Shown here piece by piece: positions 1 to 6,849 of a stretch of DNA of 16,203 bases. Origin of the DNA: an uncultured Propionibacteriaceae bacterium (lineage in GTDB: Bacteria > Actinomycetota > Actinomycetes > Propionibacteriales > Propionibacteriaceae); the NCBI GenBank assembly GCA_937988865.1, contig CALKHV010000001.1:1-16203 (forward strand), written 5' to 3'. A program made the position numbers and the translations under genes. Numbering within the stretch: position 1 is the first letter of the stretch; each line of letters begins with the position of its first letter. The notes under the pieces are model-generated. The model was not told the DNA's origin. It made no database searches and was given only the letters and a program-made list of their open reading frames with translations.

Positions 1-108
1 GTCGACCGCAATGACGACGGCACGGGAACCCTGGCGAGGTACCCGAAGAAGTCGTTCGCCTTCTACCGTGATGTCATCGCCAGCCGCGGCGCGAACCTCG
101 AGAGCTGA
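1..108 (+). CDS. GH1 family beta-glucosidase / 6-phospho-beta-glucosidase, C-terminal end only
   Basis: The first 35 codons are open from the window edge to a TGA at 106-108. They read VDRNDDGTGTLARYPKKSFA and continue FYRDVIASRG. This is the characteristic end of glycoside hydrolase family 1, where a 'VDR..dG.gtl.R..KkSf.wY..vI' segment closes the (beta/alpha)8 barrel. The 'DDGTGTLAR' wording is closest to the 6-phospho-beta-glucosidase branch, which hydrolyses PTS-imported cellobiose or aryl-beta-glucoside phosphates. The catalytic glutamates lie outside the window, so substrate cannot be decided. The gene converges on the SDR gene at 151, with about 40 bases between them. Confidence 0.75.
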   Translation, partial: VDRNDDGTGTLARYPKKSFAFYRDVIASRGANLES

Positions 109-150
109 GCCCCGACCTTCTGTGGCGTCGGCGCGCGGCGAGCTACCGGA

Positions 151-801
151 TCAGAAGTCCGTGGCCGCGACGACCGCCTGCTCCGATTCGATCGCGGTCA
201 CGATGCGATCCGCGACGACTCGGGGGTCGAGGCCGCGCGCGAACCGTGGCGTAGTACCGGCGATCGGCCGGGTCGCCAACCCGGTCTCGGTGTGGGGCGG
301 CTGGGCGTCGCAGACGAACACACCGGCGCGTCGAAGTTCCTTCCCGAGTGCCTGGAATCCGGCGGCGGCCGCGGCCTTGGACGCGGAATAGGCAACCAGG
401 CCCGGCGCCGGATTGGCGGCGACCACGCCCGAGAGATTGACGATGAAGCCGCGGGTCTCCAGCAGCGCCGGAAGGACCCGCTTCGCCAGCCAGAGTGGGC
501 CGAGGGCGTTGGTCAGCAGGAGCTCCTCGATGACGGTGTCGTCAGTGCTGTCAAGGTCGCCGAACGCCACCACCCCGGACGCGATCACCACGCCGTCAAG
601 GCGTCCGAAGCGGGTGAGCGCACACTCGACGAGTGCCACCCCGGCGTCCGCGTCGGTGAGGTCGATCACCACATCGACGGGTCCCGAGCGTCCCGCGACG
701 ACAACGGACGCGCCCCTCTCGACGAGGGCCTCGGTCAGTGCCTTCCCCAGGCCGCCGGTGCCAACCACTGCGACAACTGCCCCCTGCAATCTGCGTGACA
801 T
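151..801 (-). CDS. Short-chain dehydrogenase/reductase (SDR) family oxidoreductase
   Basis: A 216-residue Rossmann-fold protein. The glycine-rich nucleotide loop is GTGGLG at residues 14-19. An Asn that fits the structural Asn of SDRs is near 98, Ser124 lies in NLSG, and the catalytic pair is Y138-x3-K142 in AYSASK. It is shorter than the usual 240-260 residues because the loops after the first beta strands are compact. SDRs of this kind reduce or oxidise a carbonyl/alcohol with NAD(P)H; the substrate is unknown. I chose the ATG at 799-801 because the Rossmann strand starts just after it. It lacks a Shine-Dalgarno, but a TACGCT -10-like hexamer ends 7 bases upstream, which fits a leaderless transcript. 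In-frame starts at 819 or 924 would only add non-conserved residues. It is divergent from the metallopeptidase gene at 873. Confidence 0.88.
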   Translation of the reverse strand: MSRRLQGAVVAVVGTGGLGKALTEALVERGASVVVAGRSGPVDVVIDLTDADAGVALVECALTRFGRLDGVVIASGVVAFGDLDSTDDTVIEELLLTNALGPLWLAKRVLPALLETRGFIVNLSGVVAANPAPGLVAYSASKAAAAAGFQALGKELRRAGVFVCDAQPPHTETGLATRPIAGTTPRFARGLDPRVVADRIVTAIESEQAVVAATDF

Positions 802-808
802 GGGCCAG

Positions 809-814
809 AGCGTA
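809..814 (-). promoter_or_regulatory. Possible -10 hexamer for a leaderless SDR transcript
   Basis: On the minus strand the hexamer TACGCT ends 7 bases before the ATG at 801. That is the spacing expected when transcription starts on the A of the start codon. No convincing -35 was seen. This is an inference from position and the TAnnnT pattern only. Confidence 0.35.
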
Positions 815-872
815 CCCATGCCTCGGAGGTGGCGCTGAGGGTCTCGCTGGGTTCGGCTGGGACACTGATCAC

Positions 873-1592
873 ATGTCGACACTGGAGGACCTCTGGCGCC
901 GCGCTTCGACCCCGACGCCCCCACCGGACGCGTCCACCATCGTCGTGATCATGCTCGTCGCCCTGGCCTGCGTCCTCTTCGCCTGGCCGGCAGTCCGGAT
1001 GGCGGTGACCGTGTGTCATGAGGCCGGTCACGCCGTCGCTGCCGCCCTCGGCGGACGTTCGCTGGATGCAATCCGTCTGCATTCCGACACGTCCGGCGTC
1101 ACGGTGACCAGGGGGAAGGCCGGTGGCATCGGCCTGATCTTCACGCTGCTCGCAGGCTATCCCGCAGCCTCACTCGTAGGCGTCGCGCTCGCCGCCGTCA
1201 CCGGTGCCGGCCGGGCGGCCGCCGTCCTCGGGCTGCTTGTGGCGCTTCTGGTACTGATGTTGGTGAAGGTCCGCAACCTGCACGGAGCTGTTGTTGTCGT
1301 GGGGCTCGCCGGCGCGCTGGCGCTCGCCGTCCTTTACGCCCCGGATCGCACGCTTGGTTGGCTGACCGTCTGGCTGGCCTGGCTCCTCCTGCTTGCCGGC
1401 CCCCGACCCGTGCTCGAACTGGCGCTCGGCCCGGGCCGTGCTGCCGCCGTTTCGGACGCGGCGCAGCTCGCCCGGCTCACCCACCTGCCCCGCATGGTCT
1501 GGATCGGGTTGTGGCTGGTGGGCAGCCTGGCGGCGCTGGCGGCGGGCGTGGTTCTCCTGCTGCCTGAATTGACCCACGGAAGATTGACCTGA
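873..1592 (+). CDS. M50B-like membrane metallopeptidase (site-2-protease superfamily)
   Basis: A 239-residue integral membrane protein. A first hydrophobic helix spans about residues 22-42 and is followed by HEAGH at 49-53, the HExxH zinc motif. Several further hydrophobic helices follow (about 86-110, 115-131, 138-155, 162-176 and 208-231). The segment around D196 (VSDAAQLARLTHLP) fits the position of the third zinc ligand in the peptidase M50B-like family (Pfam PF13398), which this protein resembles from end to end. Such proteins are membrane-embedded zinc proteases; the substrate of this branch is not known. The ATG at 873 has no clear Shine-Dalgarno and may be leaderless. An upstream in-frame extension from 738 would run across the SDR gene and is not conserved-looking. 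No sigma or anti-sigma gene that would suggest a classical S2P role lies nearby. Confidence 0.85.
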   Translation: MSTLEDLWRRASTPTPPPDASTIVVIMLVALACVLFAWPAVRMAVTVCHEAGHAVAAALGGRSLDAIRLHSDTSGVTVTRGKAGGIGLIFTLLAGYPAASLVGVALAAVTGAGRAAAVLGLLVALLVLMLVKVRNLHGAVVVVGLAGALALAVLYAPDRTLGWLTVWLAWLLLLAGPRPVLELALGPGRAAAVSDAAQLARLTHLPRMVWIGLWLVGSLAALAAGVVLLLPELTHGRLT

Positions 1593-1611
1593 TCAAACTC
1601 TAGACAGACCC

Positions 1612-1640
1612 TTGACAAAGCTTGGACGCACGGACAGTAT
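1612..1640 (+). promoter_or_regulatory. Predicted promoter of the small secreted protein gene
   Basis: TTGACA at 1612-1617 is a perfect -35 consensus. It is followed after 17 bases by CAGTAT at 1635-1640 as a -10-like hexamer. An alternative -10, TATCTT at 1638-1643, would need a 20-base spacer. Such a consensus -35 is uncommon in this GC-rich context and suggests strong expression of the gene at 1687. Confidence 0.55.
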
Positions 1641-1686
1641 CTTGTCATGCCCGAAGAGGCAGTCACCCACTCACAAGGAGTCAATC

Positions 1687-1908
1687 ATGAAGAAGTTCCT
1701 GATCGGTACGACGCTCGGCCTCATCGCTCTTGCGGGCGTGGCGCCCTCGGCACAGGCTGCTGCGAACCCGGGCAACGCGTACGGCGTCTCCGTCCAGCAC
1801 TGCCTGAAGATGTCGGTCGGCGACGCCATCCAGGCTGGCCGGGACGCCCACCCCGGCGCCAAGATGACCGCCAAGACGATCGCCATGTCGCCCCACTGCG
1901 CCGCCTGA
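1687..1908 (+). CDS. Small secreted protein with signal peptide and two cysteines (unknown function)
   Basis: A 73-residue protein that starts MKKFLIGTTL. A hydrophobic core follows to about residue 19, and a signal peptidase I site APSAQA fits cleavage after A24. The mature part is about 49 residues, with Cys39 and Cys71 able to form a disulfide outside the cell. The body is small, Ala/Met-rich and mildly basic (GRDAHPGAKMTAKTIAM). The ATG at 1687 is fixed by a strong AAGGAG site ending 6 bases upstream. The gene is monocistronic: it has its own consensus-like promoter at 1612 and a long hairpin terminator from 1944. I do not recognise the family and assign no function. A bacteriocin-like peptide, an envelope-associated protein or a haemophore-like factor cannot be told apart from sequence. 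Confidence 0.85.
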   Translation: MKKFLIGTTLGLIALAGVAPSAQAAANPGNAYGVSVQHCLKMSVGDAIQAGRDAHPGAKMTAKTIAMSPHCAA

Positions 1909-1943
1909 CCTGCTCTTTGGGGCCCGGCCCGAACCCCGACGAC

Positions 1944-2001
1944 AGCCTCCGTGGACCCCCGACCCCCTTCGGGATCGGTCCGCGGGGGCTTTCGTCTGTT
2001 G
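1944..2001 (+). terminator. Intrinsic terminator after the small secreted protein gene
   Basis: AGCCTCCGTGGACC (1944-1957) pairs over 14 positions with GGTCCGCGGGGGCT (1977-1990), including two G-U pairs. An inner CCCGA/TCGGG helix (1958-1962 with 1969-1973) extends the hairpin. The stem is followed by a T-rich run, TTTCGTCTGTTGTT. This is a strong rho-independent terminator that separates the small gene from the RelA/SpoT gene. Confidence 0.85.
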
Positions 2002-2046
2002 TTCGTCGCGCAATCGTGTCGCTGACCCACGCCCGGCACACTGACG

Positions 2047-3093
2047 GTGGAAGCTGGTGGCGTGCACTCCGCAGAGACCCCTGATGCGCAGCCGGCCCGT
2101 GAGTTGGTCCAGCGTGCCGTGCGAACCTTCGCCGCCAATCAGCGTGACGCTGAAGAGGCGGCCACAAGGCTCGGCGCCTGGCTGACGAGTGTGCTGGACG
2201 ATGCGGGGATCAACTACCTCGACATCAGCGGACGCGGCAAGGGCATCGCCTCATTCGCCGCCAAGGCGACCAAGTCCGTCGACGGTCGCCCGCTCTACCC
2301 CGATCCCCTCGCCGACATCACCGACCAGATCGGCGTCCGCATCATCACGTACGTCCGCACGGACGTCGCCGTGGTGGCCGACCTGGTGGCAGCGCAGGTC
2401 GCGGTGCTCGATGACCGGGACCTGGGACAGGAGACCGCGAGCGAGGGCCGCTTCGGGTACGGCAGTCGCCACCTGCAGGTGGCTCTGGACCCGATCTGGT
2501 TGGGGGACCTCCCCGTCGACAGGTTTCAGGTGCCCAGCGCCCAGATCCAGATCCGGACGGTTCTGCAGCATGCCTGGGCCGAGTTCGAGCACGACATCCG
2601 CTACAAGGGATCGATCCCGGCAGAGCTTGCGCCCGACCTCAACCGGCGTTTCACCCTGGCCGCAGGCCTGCTGGAGCTGGCTGACCAGGAGTTCGACGTG
2701 ATCCGCGATCGACTGCGCGAGCGAATGCTCCCCAGGGATCTCGACGCTGATCCCAACGACCCGCGGATCAGCACGCAGGAACTGGCCACCTTCCTGGGCG
2801 GACAGTTTCCGGACTCGGGTTGGTCACGGACCGACCACTACGCCTGGATCTCGGGACTGCTGCTTGAACTCGGCATCTCGTCGCTGCGCGAACTCACGGG
2901 CCTGCTCGCCTCGGTCGACTCCGCGGCCATCACCGGACGGATGGGCTACCGGTCACCGCCCGGCGCTGTGCGGCGTCTGGACGATGCGTTGCTGGCCGTC
3001 TTCGACTCCCGGTACCTCGAGCTCCGCGGCAATGCCCACCGTGTGGGTCTGCTGCGCGCCCGACTCGACAAGCTCCACCCCGAAGTGGGCTAG
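2047..3093 (+). CDS. RelA/SpoT-domain protein (small alarmone synthetase-like)
   Basis: A 348-residue protein without the HD hydrolase, TGS or ACT domains of long RSH enzymes. The synthetase-like domain covers about residues 35-225. It contains RGKGIASFAAKA (63-74, the basic substrate loop), DQIGVRIITY (93-102, the Mg-binding Asp region), FGYGSRH (136-142) and AQIQIRTVLQHAWAEFEHD (165-183). Family members transfer pyrophosphate from ATP to a guanosine nucleotide or, in some toxins, to tRNA or adenosine nucleotides. The Glu normally found in 'ExQxRT' is Gln166 here, so activity is uncertain. A helical C-terminal part of about 120 residues follows. No antitoxin-like partner is adjacent. The start is uncertain: GTG 2047 is the first codon, and GTG 2062 has a better-placed GGAAG. 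The stop overlaps the stop of the convergent exporter gene. Confidence 0.85.
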   Translation: MEAGGVHSAETPDAQPARELVQRAVRTFAANQRDAEEAATRLGAWLTSVLDDAGINYLDISGRGKGIASFAAKATKSVDGRPLYPDPLADITDQIGVRIITYVRTDVAVVADLVAAQVAVLDDRDLGQETASEGRFGYGSRHLQVALDPIWLGDLPVDRFQVPSAQIQIRTVLQHAWAEFEHDIRYKGSIPAELAPDLNRRFTLAAGLLELADQEFDVIRDRLRERMLPRDLDADPNDPRISTQELATFLGGQFPDSGWSRTDHYAWISGLLLELGISSLRELTGLLASVDSAAITGRMGYRSPPGAVRRLDDALLAVFDSRYLELRGNAHRVGLLRARLDKLHPEVG

Positions 3094-4394
3094 GACCGAC
3101 GGCGCCGAGGCTTTCCGGGCTCGGACGCGGACTCGCCCGCTTCCCGGGTTGGGCTGGGTGCCGGGGTCGGCGGGAGCTTGGGAAGGGCCCAGGTGGCTGC
3201 CAGCCCGATTCCGATGATCAGCGCAGCGACGCCGGTGGTGATCTTGCTGGCGGTGATCATCCCGGCTGCAGCGGCGGTGCCAGCGAGAGCAGTGGTCGGG
3301 TCGGACGTCAGGGCGGGGATCACCGCACCAGCAGAGTTGGTGACCACGTCAACGATTTGTCCCGACGCGGACGCCGGCAGACCTGCCGCGTCCAGGTTGG
3401 TCGTGGTCGCATTCCCCAAAGACGTGATGAGCAGGCTGCCGAGGATGGCGACACCGAGCGCTGATCCAACCTGCCGGAACGTACTCTGCAGACCCGACGC
3501 CTGCCCGGATTCCGCGACCGGGATCTCGGCGAGGATCACGCTCGTCAACTGCGCGGTCGCCATCCCGACGCCCATGCCGTAGATGAACAGCCACAGCGCG
3601 ATCAGCCACCCACTGATGGACGCCGACAACGTGAGCGCCAGGCCGGCGACGGCGAACGCCTCAAGGCCCAGGCCGAGTCGCACGACCGTGCGTCCACCGA
3701 AACGAGCCGTCAGCTGAGGTGTCATCCCGGAGATGACGAACGTCCCGACAGCCAGCGACACGATGAGCCAACCGGTCCCGAGGGCGGAGTAGCCGAGCGA
3801 GTTCTGCAGGAGGAGGGGAAGTGTGAACAACAGGCCGAACTCGCCGAGGGCGACGATGAGGGCGGCGATCGAGCCGTACCGGAACGACCGGACGCCGAGC
3901 AGGCGAAGGTCGACCAGCACGACCTTGCCGAGACGCGCGCGTGATTGTTGGAGCAGGACGAAGCCGACCATGAGACCGAGGCCCACGATCAACACGATCG
4001 GCACCGGTGAGATCGCGCCGGAATCCTGACGCCACCAGCCGTAGTTCTGGCCCTCGATGAGAGCGAAGACGATGCCACCCATGCCGAGAGCCGAGATCAG
4101 GGCACCGACCACGTCCAGACCGCGGGGGCCAGAATCATCGCGCGTCTCGGGAACCCACAGGAGAATGCCGAGCAGCACGAGCAGCCCGAAGGGAAGGTTG
4201 AGCCAGAACGCCCATCGCCACGACCAGTTGGTCGTCAGCCAACCGCCGGCAAGCGGGCCCACGGCCGCCATGCCACCGATGGTGGAACCCCAGACGGCGA
4301 AGGCAATCGCTCGCGCGCGCCCCTGGAACATCGCGTTCAAGGTCGAGAGCGTCGCCGGGAGGATGGCCGCTGCGCCGACACCCTGGACGAGCCG
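3090..4394 (-). pseudogene. DHA2-type MFS drug exporter, N-terminus deleted
   Basis: The homologous part begins at RRLVQGVGAAAILPATLSTL. It runs through the MFS motif C-like GPLAGGWL, then WRWAFWLNLPFG and 'DVVGALISALGM', to a basic C-tail (PRRRRS). This matches the 14-helix drug:H+ antiporter-2 family (EmrB/QacA type). In that family the 'RxxQGxG' segment lies about 100-110 residues into the protein. Helices 1-3 and the start codon are therefore absent. Upstream of 4394 the frame stays open to an ATG at 4448, but those codons are the antisense of the TetR DNA-binding domain and are not exporter sequence. About 434 native residues remain. It faces away from TetR with zero intergenic DNA, so promoter and operator are also gone. 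Transport function is very unlikely. The stop shares a CTAG with the RelA/SpoT gene. Confidence 0.85.
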
Positions 4395-4923
4395 ACGACG
4401 GACCGCGCTTCTCGAGGCCGCGGCCGGTCTGCTGGCCGAACAGGGCACCGGGGCCGTGACCCTGGCTGCGGTGGGTGCCGCTGCCGGCCTTGCTCGCTCG
4501 AGCGTCTACCAGTACTTCGACTCGACCCCGGCACTGCTGGCCTCAGTCGTCGAGGAACTTGCGTCCAGGGCGAACGACCGCCTCGCCGAGGCAGGCGTCC
4601 ACGAGTCCACCCCTCGCGCCCGCATCGATGCGTTCGTCCGCGCGGCGCTCGACACCGCCCTGGACGCCACGCACCGCTCGCTCATGTCACTGGACTCCGT
4701 CACCCTTCCGCGTGAGTGTCGCGTCCACGTCGAGGAACTGCACCGCCGACAGTTCGAGCCTCTGCGCGCTGCTCTCGAGGAGCTGGGAGACCCTGATCCC
4801 CCACTCACCGCCGACCTGATCAGGGGCATCCTGGACGCGGCATCAAAGTCTCTCGGCGAGGGAGCGCCGAGGGACGCAGTCGTGACGCGCACCCTTGACC
4901 TCGTCCACCACGGCATCGCCTGA
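4363..4923 (+). CDS. TetR/AcrR family transcriptional regulator, 5' end altered by a deletion junction
   Basis: The DNA-binding domain is clear: RRRTALLEAAAGLLAEQG (residues 11-28, helix 1), then VTLAAVGAAAGLARSSVYQYFDS (32-54, helix-turn-helix). A helical ligand-binding domain follows to residue 186. The only nearby start is ATG 4363, which would add MAAAPTPWTS. These codons lie inside DNA that encodes the exporter on the other strand, so they are probably not the native N-terminus. A GGGAGG sits directly against this ATG, too close for good initiation. The gene would normally repress the divergent exporter. Here both lost their 5' ends and the region between them. The reading frame through the helix-turn-helix is intact, so a near-normal protein is possible if anything transcribes it. 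Confidence 0.75.
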   Translation: MAAAPTPWTSRRRTALLEAAAGLLAEQGTGAVTLAAVGAAAGLARSSVYQYFDSTPALLASVVEELASRANDRLAEAGVHESTPRARIDAFVRAALDTALDATHRSLMSLDSVTLPRECRVHVEELHRRQFEPLRAALEELGDPDPPLTADLIRGILDAASKSLGEGAPRDAVVTRTLDLVHHGIA

Positions 4924-4941
4924 AGGTCGGTCGCCCCACTC

Positions 4942-6312
4942 TCAGGCCAACGGCACGCGAACGTCGACGCCGCCCTCGCGCGTCAACCGTGGGCCGACGC
5001 GTCCAAGGCTGGGCACGGGGACGAACCCTCCGGCCACGAGCAGTTCCCCCTGATTGAAATGGGGTGACACGGCGAGCATGGCCTCCGGGGCGAAGCCGAA
5101 CAACTCCACCAGTTCGGCCAGGTCTGTCGGTGAGTTCATGCGCATCAACACGAGGTTGTCGCACTGCGACAGCACCTGCGGATGCACCTTCGAAGGACGC
5201 TGGGACGACAACAGGAGCCAGATTCCGTACTTGCGTCCCTCGGCTGCGATCTGGATCAGTCGGTTGACCAGGAGCTTCTGCAGGGGGGTCTCGGGCTCTG
5301 CGGGGCACAGGTTGTGCGCTTCGTCGATGACAAGCAGTGTCGGCTGGCGGGACTCACGGTTCGCCCACAACCGTTCCACCACCTCGACACCCGCGAGCAC
5401 AGCCTCCGCCGGGCGCGGGAAGCCCGAGAGGTCGCGCACCTGGACACGCGGCGGTGTGCTCGGCGTGGGCACCTCGCGTCCCCTGGGCCAGAGTGACCAC
5501 TCACCGATGCCGAGATTCCTCACGCGCTGGGCGAGGGCGCGCTGATCGGGGTCACCCGAGAGCAGTTGCGACACGATCTCGTCGAGGTTCGTGGCCTGAC
5601 GTGGATCGGTCTTGACTTCGAGCCACGTGCTGTACTCAGCGCGGTCACTGACCGGATCAAGTTCAAGCGCCGCGGCCTGCACCACCTGCGACAGCCTCAC
5701 GAAGGGAATGAAGAGCGGGTTGTCCCCGGTGCCCACCACGTCGATGCCCGCGTTGGCCAGCGCTTCGCGCATCCCCGCCGGGGCGTCGGGCCTGGCTTCG
5801 GCCAGATGGACGAAGTCGCCGTTGGGGTCGAGAACGATCATCGGCAGGCGTGTTTCGAGAATCAGGTGCTCCAGGATCACTCCCAGCGCGTAGGTCTTGC
5901 CCGAGCCGCTCTGACCACACAGGAACGTGTGCCGATTGAAAGCCTTCGGAATCAGGCGCAGGTCGGCATTGCTGCCCGACATGTCCCAGCGACCGATCTC
6001 CATCGTGGCCCCGGTGGACGCCTGAAGGGCTTTGATCTCCAGTGGACGCAGGACACGCACCGTTGCCTCGGCGAACGGATCCCTGCGTGACCTGGCCAAC
6101 TCACCTTCGGGGCTGAACTCGCCCAGGACGACGCCGAAGACCTTGTCCCGTCCGTCCTTGCCGACCGACAGCACCAGCCCCAGGTGCAGACCGTCCAGAG
6201 CCTCCAGGCCCACCACGAGCCCGGCCTGCAACGAGTTCTCCTCGACCTCTGCCGTGAAGGTCCTGCCGTCCGCAGACCTGCCCGTTCCCAGGACTCCCGA
6301 GGCTGTCTCCAT
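4942..6312 (-). CDS. HerA-like ATP-binding protein (FtsK/HerA superfamily, stand-alone)
   Basis: A 456-residue P-loop ATPase. An N-terminal beta-rich section (about 1-95) resembles the HAS-barrel of HerA. It is followed by Walker A GQSGSGKT at 133-140, the HerA-typical MIVLDPNGDF at 158-167, Walker B LLVIDEAHN at 326-334, and SSQRPSKVHPQVLSQCDN at 369-386, which holds the sensor and arginine region. HerA proteins are hexameric DNA translocases that work with the NurA nuclease in end resection; related bacterial members act in genome maintenance or defence. No NurA, Sir2 or nuclease gene is adjacent, so the role is open. The ATG at 6312 is well supported by AAGGAG 7 bases upstream. The gene converges on TetR with an 18-base gap and is divergent from the small gene at 6487. 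Confidence 0.85.
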   Translation of the reverse strand: METASGVLGTGRSADGRTFTAEVEENSLQAGLVVGLEALDGLHLGLVLSVGKDGRDKVFGVVLGEFSPEGELARSRRDPFAEATVRVLRPLEIKALQASTGATMEIGRWDMSGSNADLRLIPKAFNRHTFLCGQSGSGKTYALGVILEHLILETRLPMIVLDPNGDFVHLAEARPDAPAGMREALANAGIDVVGTGDNPLFIPFVRLSQVVQAAALELDPVSDRAEYSTWLEVKTDPRQATNLDEIVSQLLSGDPDQRALAQRVRNLGIGEWSLWPRGREVPTPSTPPRVQVRDLSGFPRPAEAVLAGVEVVERLWANRESRQPTLLVIDEAHNLCPAEPETPLQKLLVNRLIQIAAEGRKYGIWLLLSSQRPSKVHPQVLSQCDNLVLMRMNSPTDLAELVELFGFAPEAMLAVSPHFNQGELLVAGGFVPVPSLGRVGPRLTREGGVDVRVPLA

Positions 6313-6351
6313 GACCCGCTCCTTCTCTCAACATCGGCAACGTCTGCGCCG

Positions 6352-6357
6352 ATGGTA
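6352..6357 (-). promoter_or_regulatory. Possible -10 element for the HerA-like gene
   Basis: TACCAT on the minus strand lies 40 bases before the ATG at 6312. It would give a short leader carrying the AAGGAG site. No good -35 is visible, so this is only a candidate. Confidence 0.3.
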
Positions 6358-6486
6358 GACCGAGCCGGGACGCCGGATGTCGGAGCGTGAAGAAGTGGGT
6401 TCGACCCAGATGCGTCGGGGCGCAGGGCGACCCGATCGTGGCCGGGAACGGTGCCCGTGAGATCATTGAAGCGTCAAGGAGTGATC

Positions 6487-6675
6487 ATGTCAGCGTCAAC
6501 CCCCACCGCCCGTCGTGCCCCCCAGGTCAAGTGCCCTCTGCGTCCGGGCGATTCGTGCTCGTTGTGCGTCCCCGGAGCCACCGGGCCCCAGGACTGCGGC
6601 CTTGTCTACCTCGTGATGAGCGACCCCGAGATGAAGGAACAGCTGGCCGAGTTCCGGCGAGCCGCCCGCCCCTGA
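6487..6675 (+). CDS. Small cysteine-containing protein (conserved-looking actinobacterial type, unknown function)
   Basis: A 62-residue protein. The core reads CPLRPGDSCSLCVPGATGPQ and then DCGLVYLVMSDPEMKEQL, with four cysteines at positions 16, 24, 27 and 36. The C-x7-C-x2-C-x8-C spacing could hold a metal ion. The sequence looks like a small conserved actinobacterial domain-of-unknown-function family, but I cannot name it with certainty. There is no signal peptide or membrane helix, so it is probably cytoplasmic. The ATG at 6487 has an AAGGAG ending 5-6 bases upstream. It is divergent from the HerA-like gene across a 174-base gap. It is followed by another 174-base gap before the transporter, so it seems to stand alone. 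Confidence 0.75.
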   Translation: MSASTPTARRAPQVKCPLRPGDSCSLCVPGATGPQDCGLVYLVMSDPEMKEQLAEFRRAARP

Positions 6676-6796
6676 ATCGCGGCCCGGGGTGCCTCTGCGT
6701 TGCCGGGGGTCTGGAGCCAAAGGCCAACTGGGGCGCGGTGACACGCGCGGGACCTCCGGGATGGTGCACTGGTGGTACGTCCATGGGGAGTGTCTT

Positions 6797-6808
6797 CCTC
6801 GCGCGAGG
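6797..6808. promoter_or_regulatory. 12-bp perfect palindrome upstream of the MFS transporter
   Basis: CCTCGCGCGAGG is self-complementary and ends 41 bases before the GTG start at 6850. It could be an operator for the transporter/lyase pair. Such GC-rich palindromes also arise by chance in this composition. Confidence 0.25.
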
Positions 6809-6849
6809 CAGGACCGCTTGGATGGGTCGTGAGAACGAGAGGACTGCCC

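Noticed and set aside
109..150. Possible terminator between the GH1 tail and the SDR gene
   Set aside because: Only a weak 5-bp CCGAC/GTCGG stem without a T-tract could be drawn.
2047..3093. Toxin-antitoxin reading of the RelA/SpoT protein (toxSAS)
   Set aside because: No antitoxin-like partner is adjacent, and the motif changes make even synthetase activity uncertain.
4057..4362. N-terminal extension of the TetR frame across the exporter
   Set aside because: These codons are antisense to conserved exporter helices and contain nothing TetR-like.
4942..6675. Defence island built on the HerA-like ATPase and the small gene
   Set aside because: No nuclease, sensor or other defence gene is nearby, and the flanks are metabolic genes.
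6676..6849. Possible gene or terminator in the gap before the MFS transporter
   Set aside because: Open frames here lack ribosome sites and domain resemblance. Only a 12-bp palindrome stood out.
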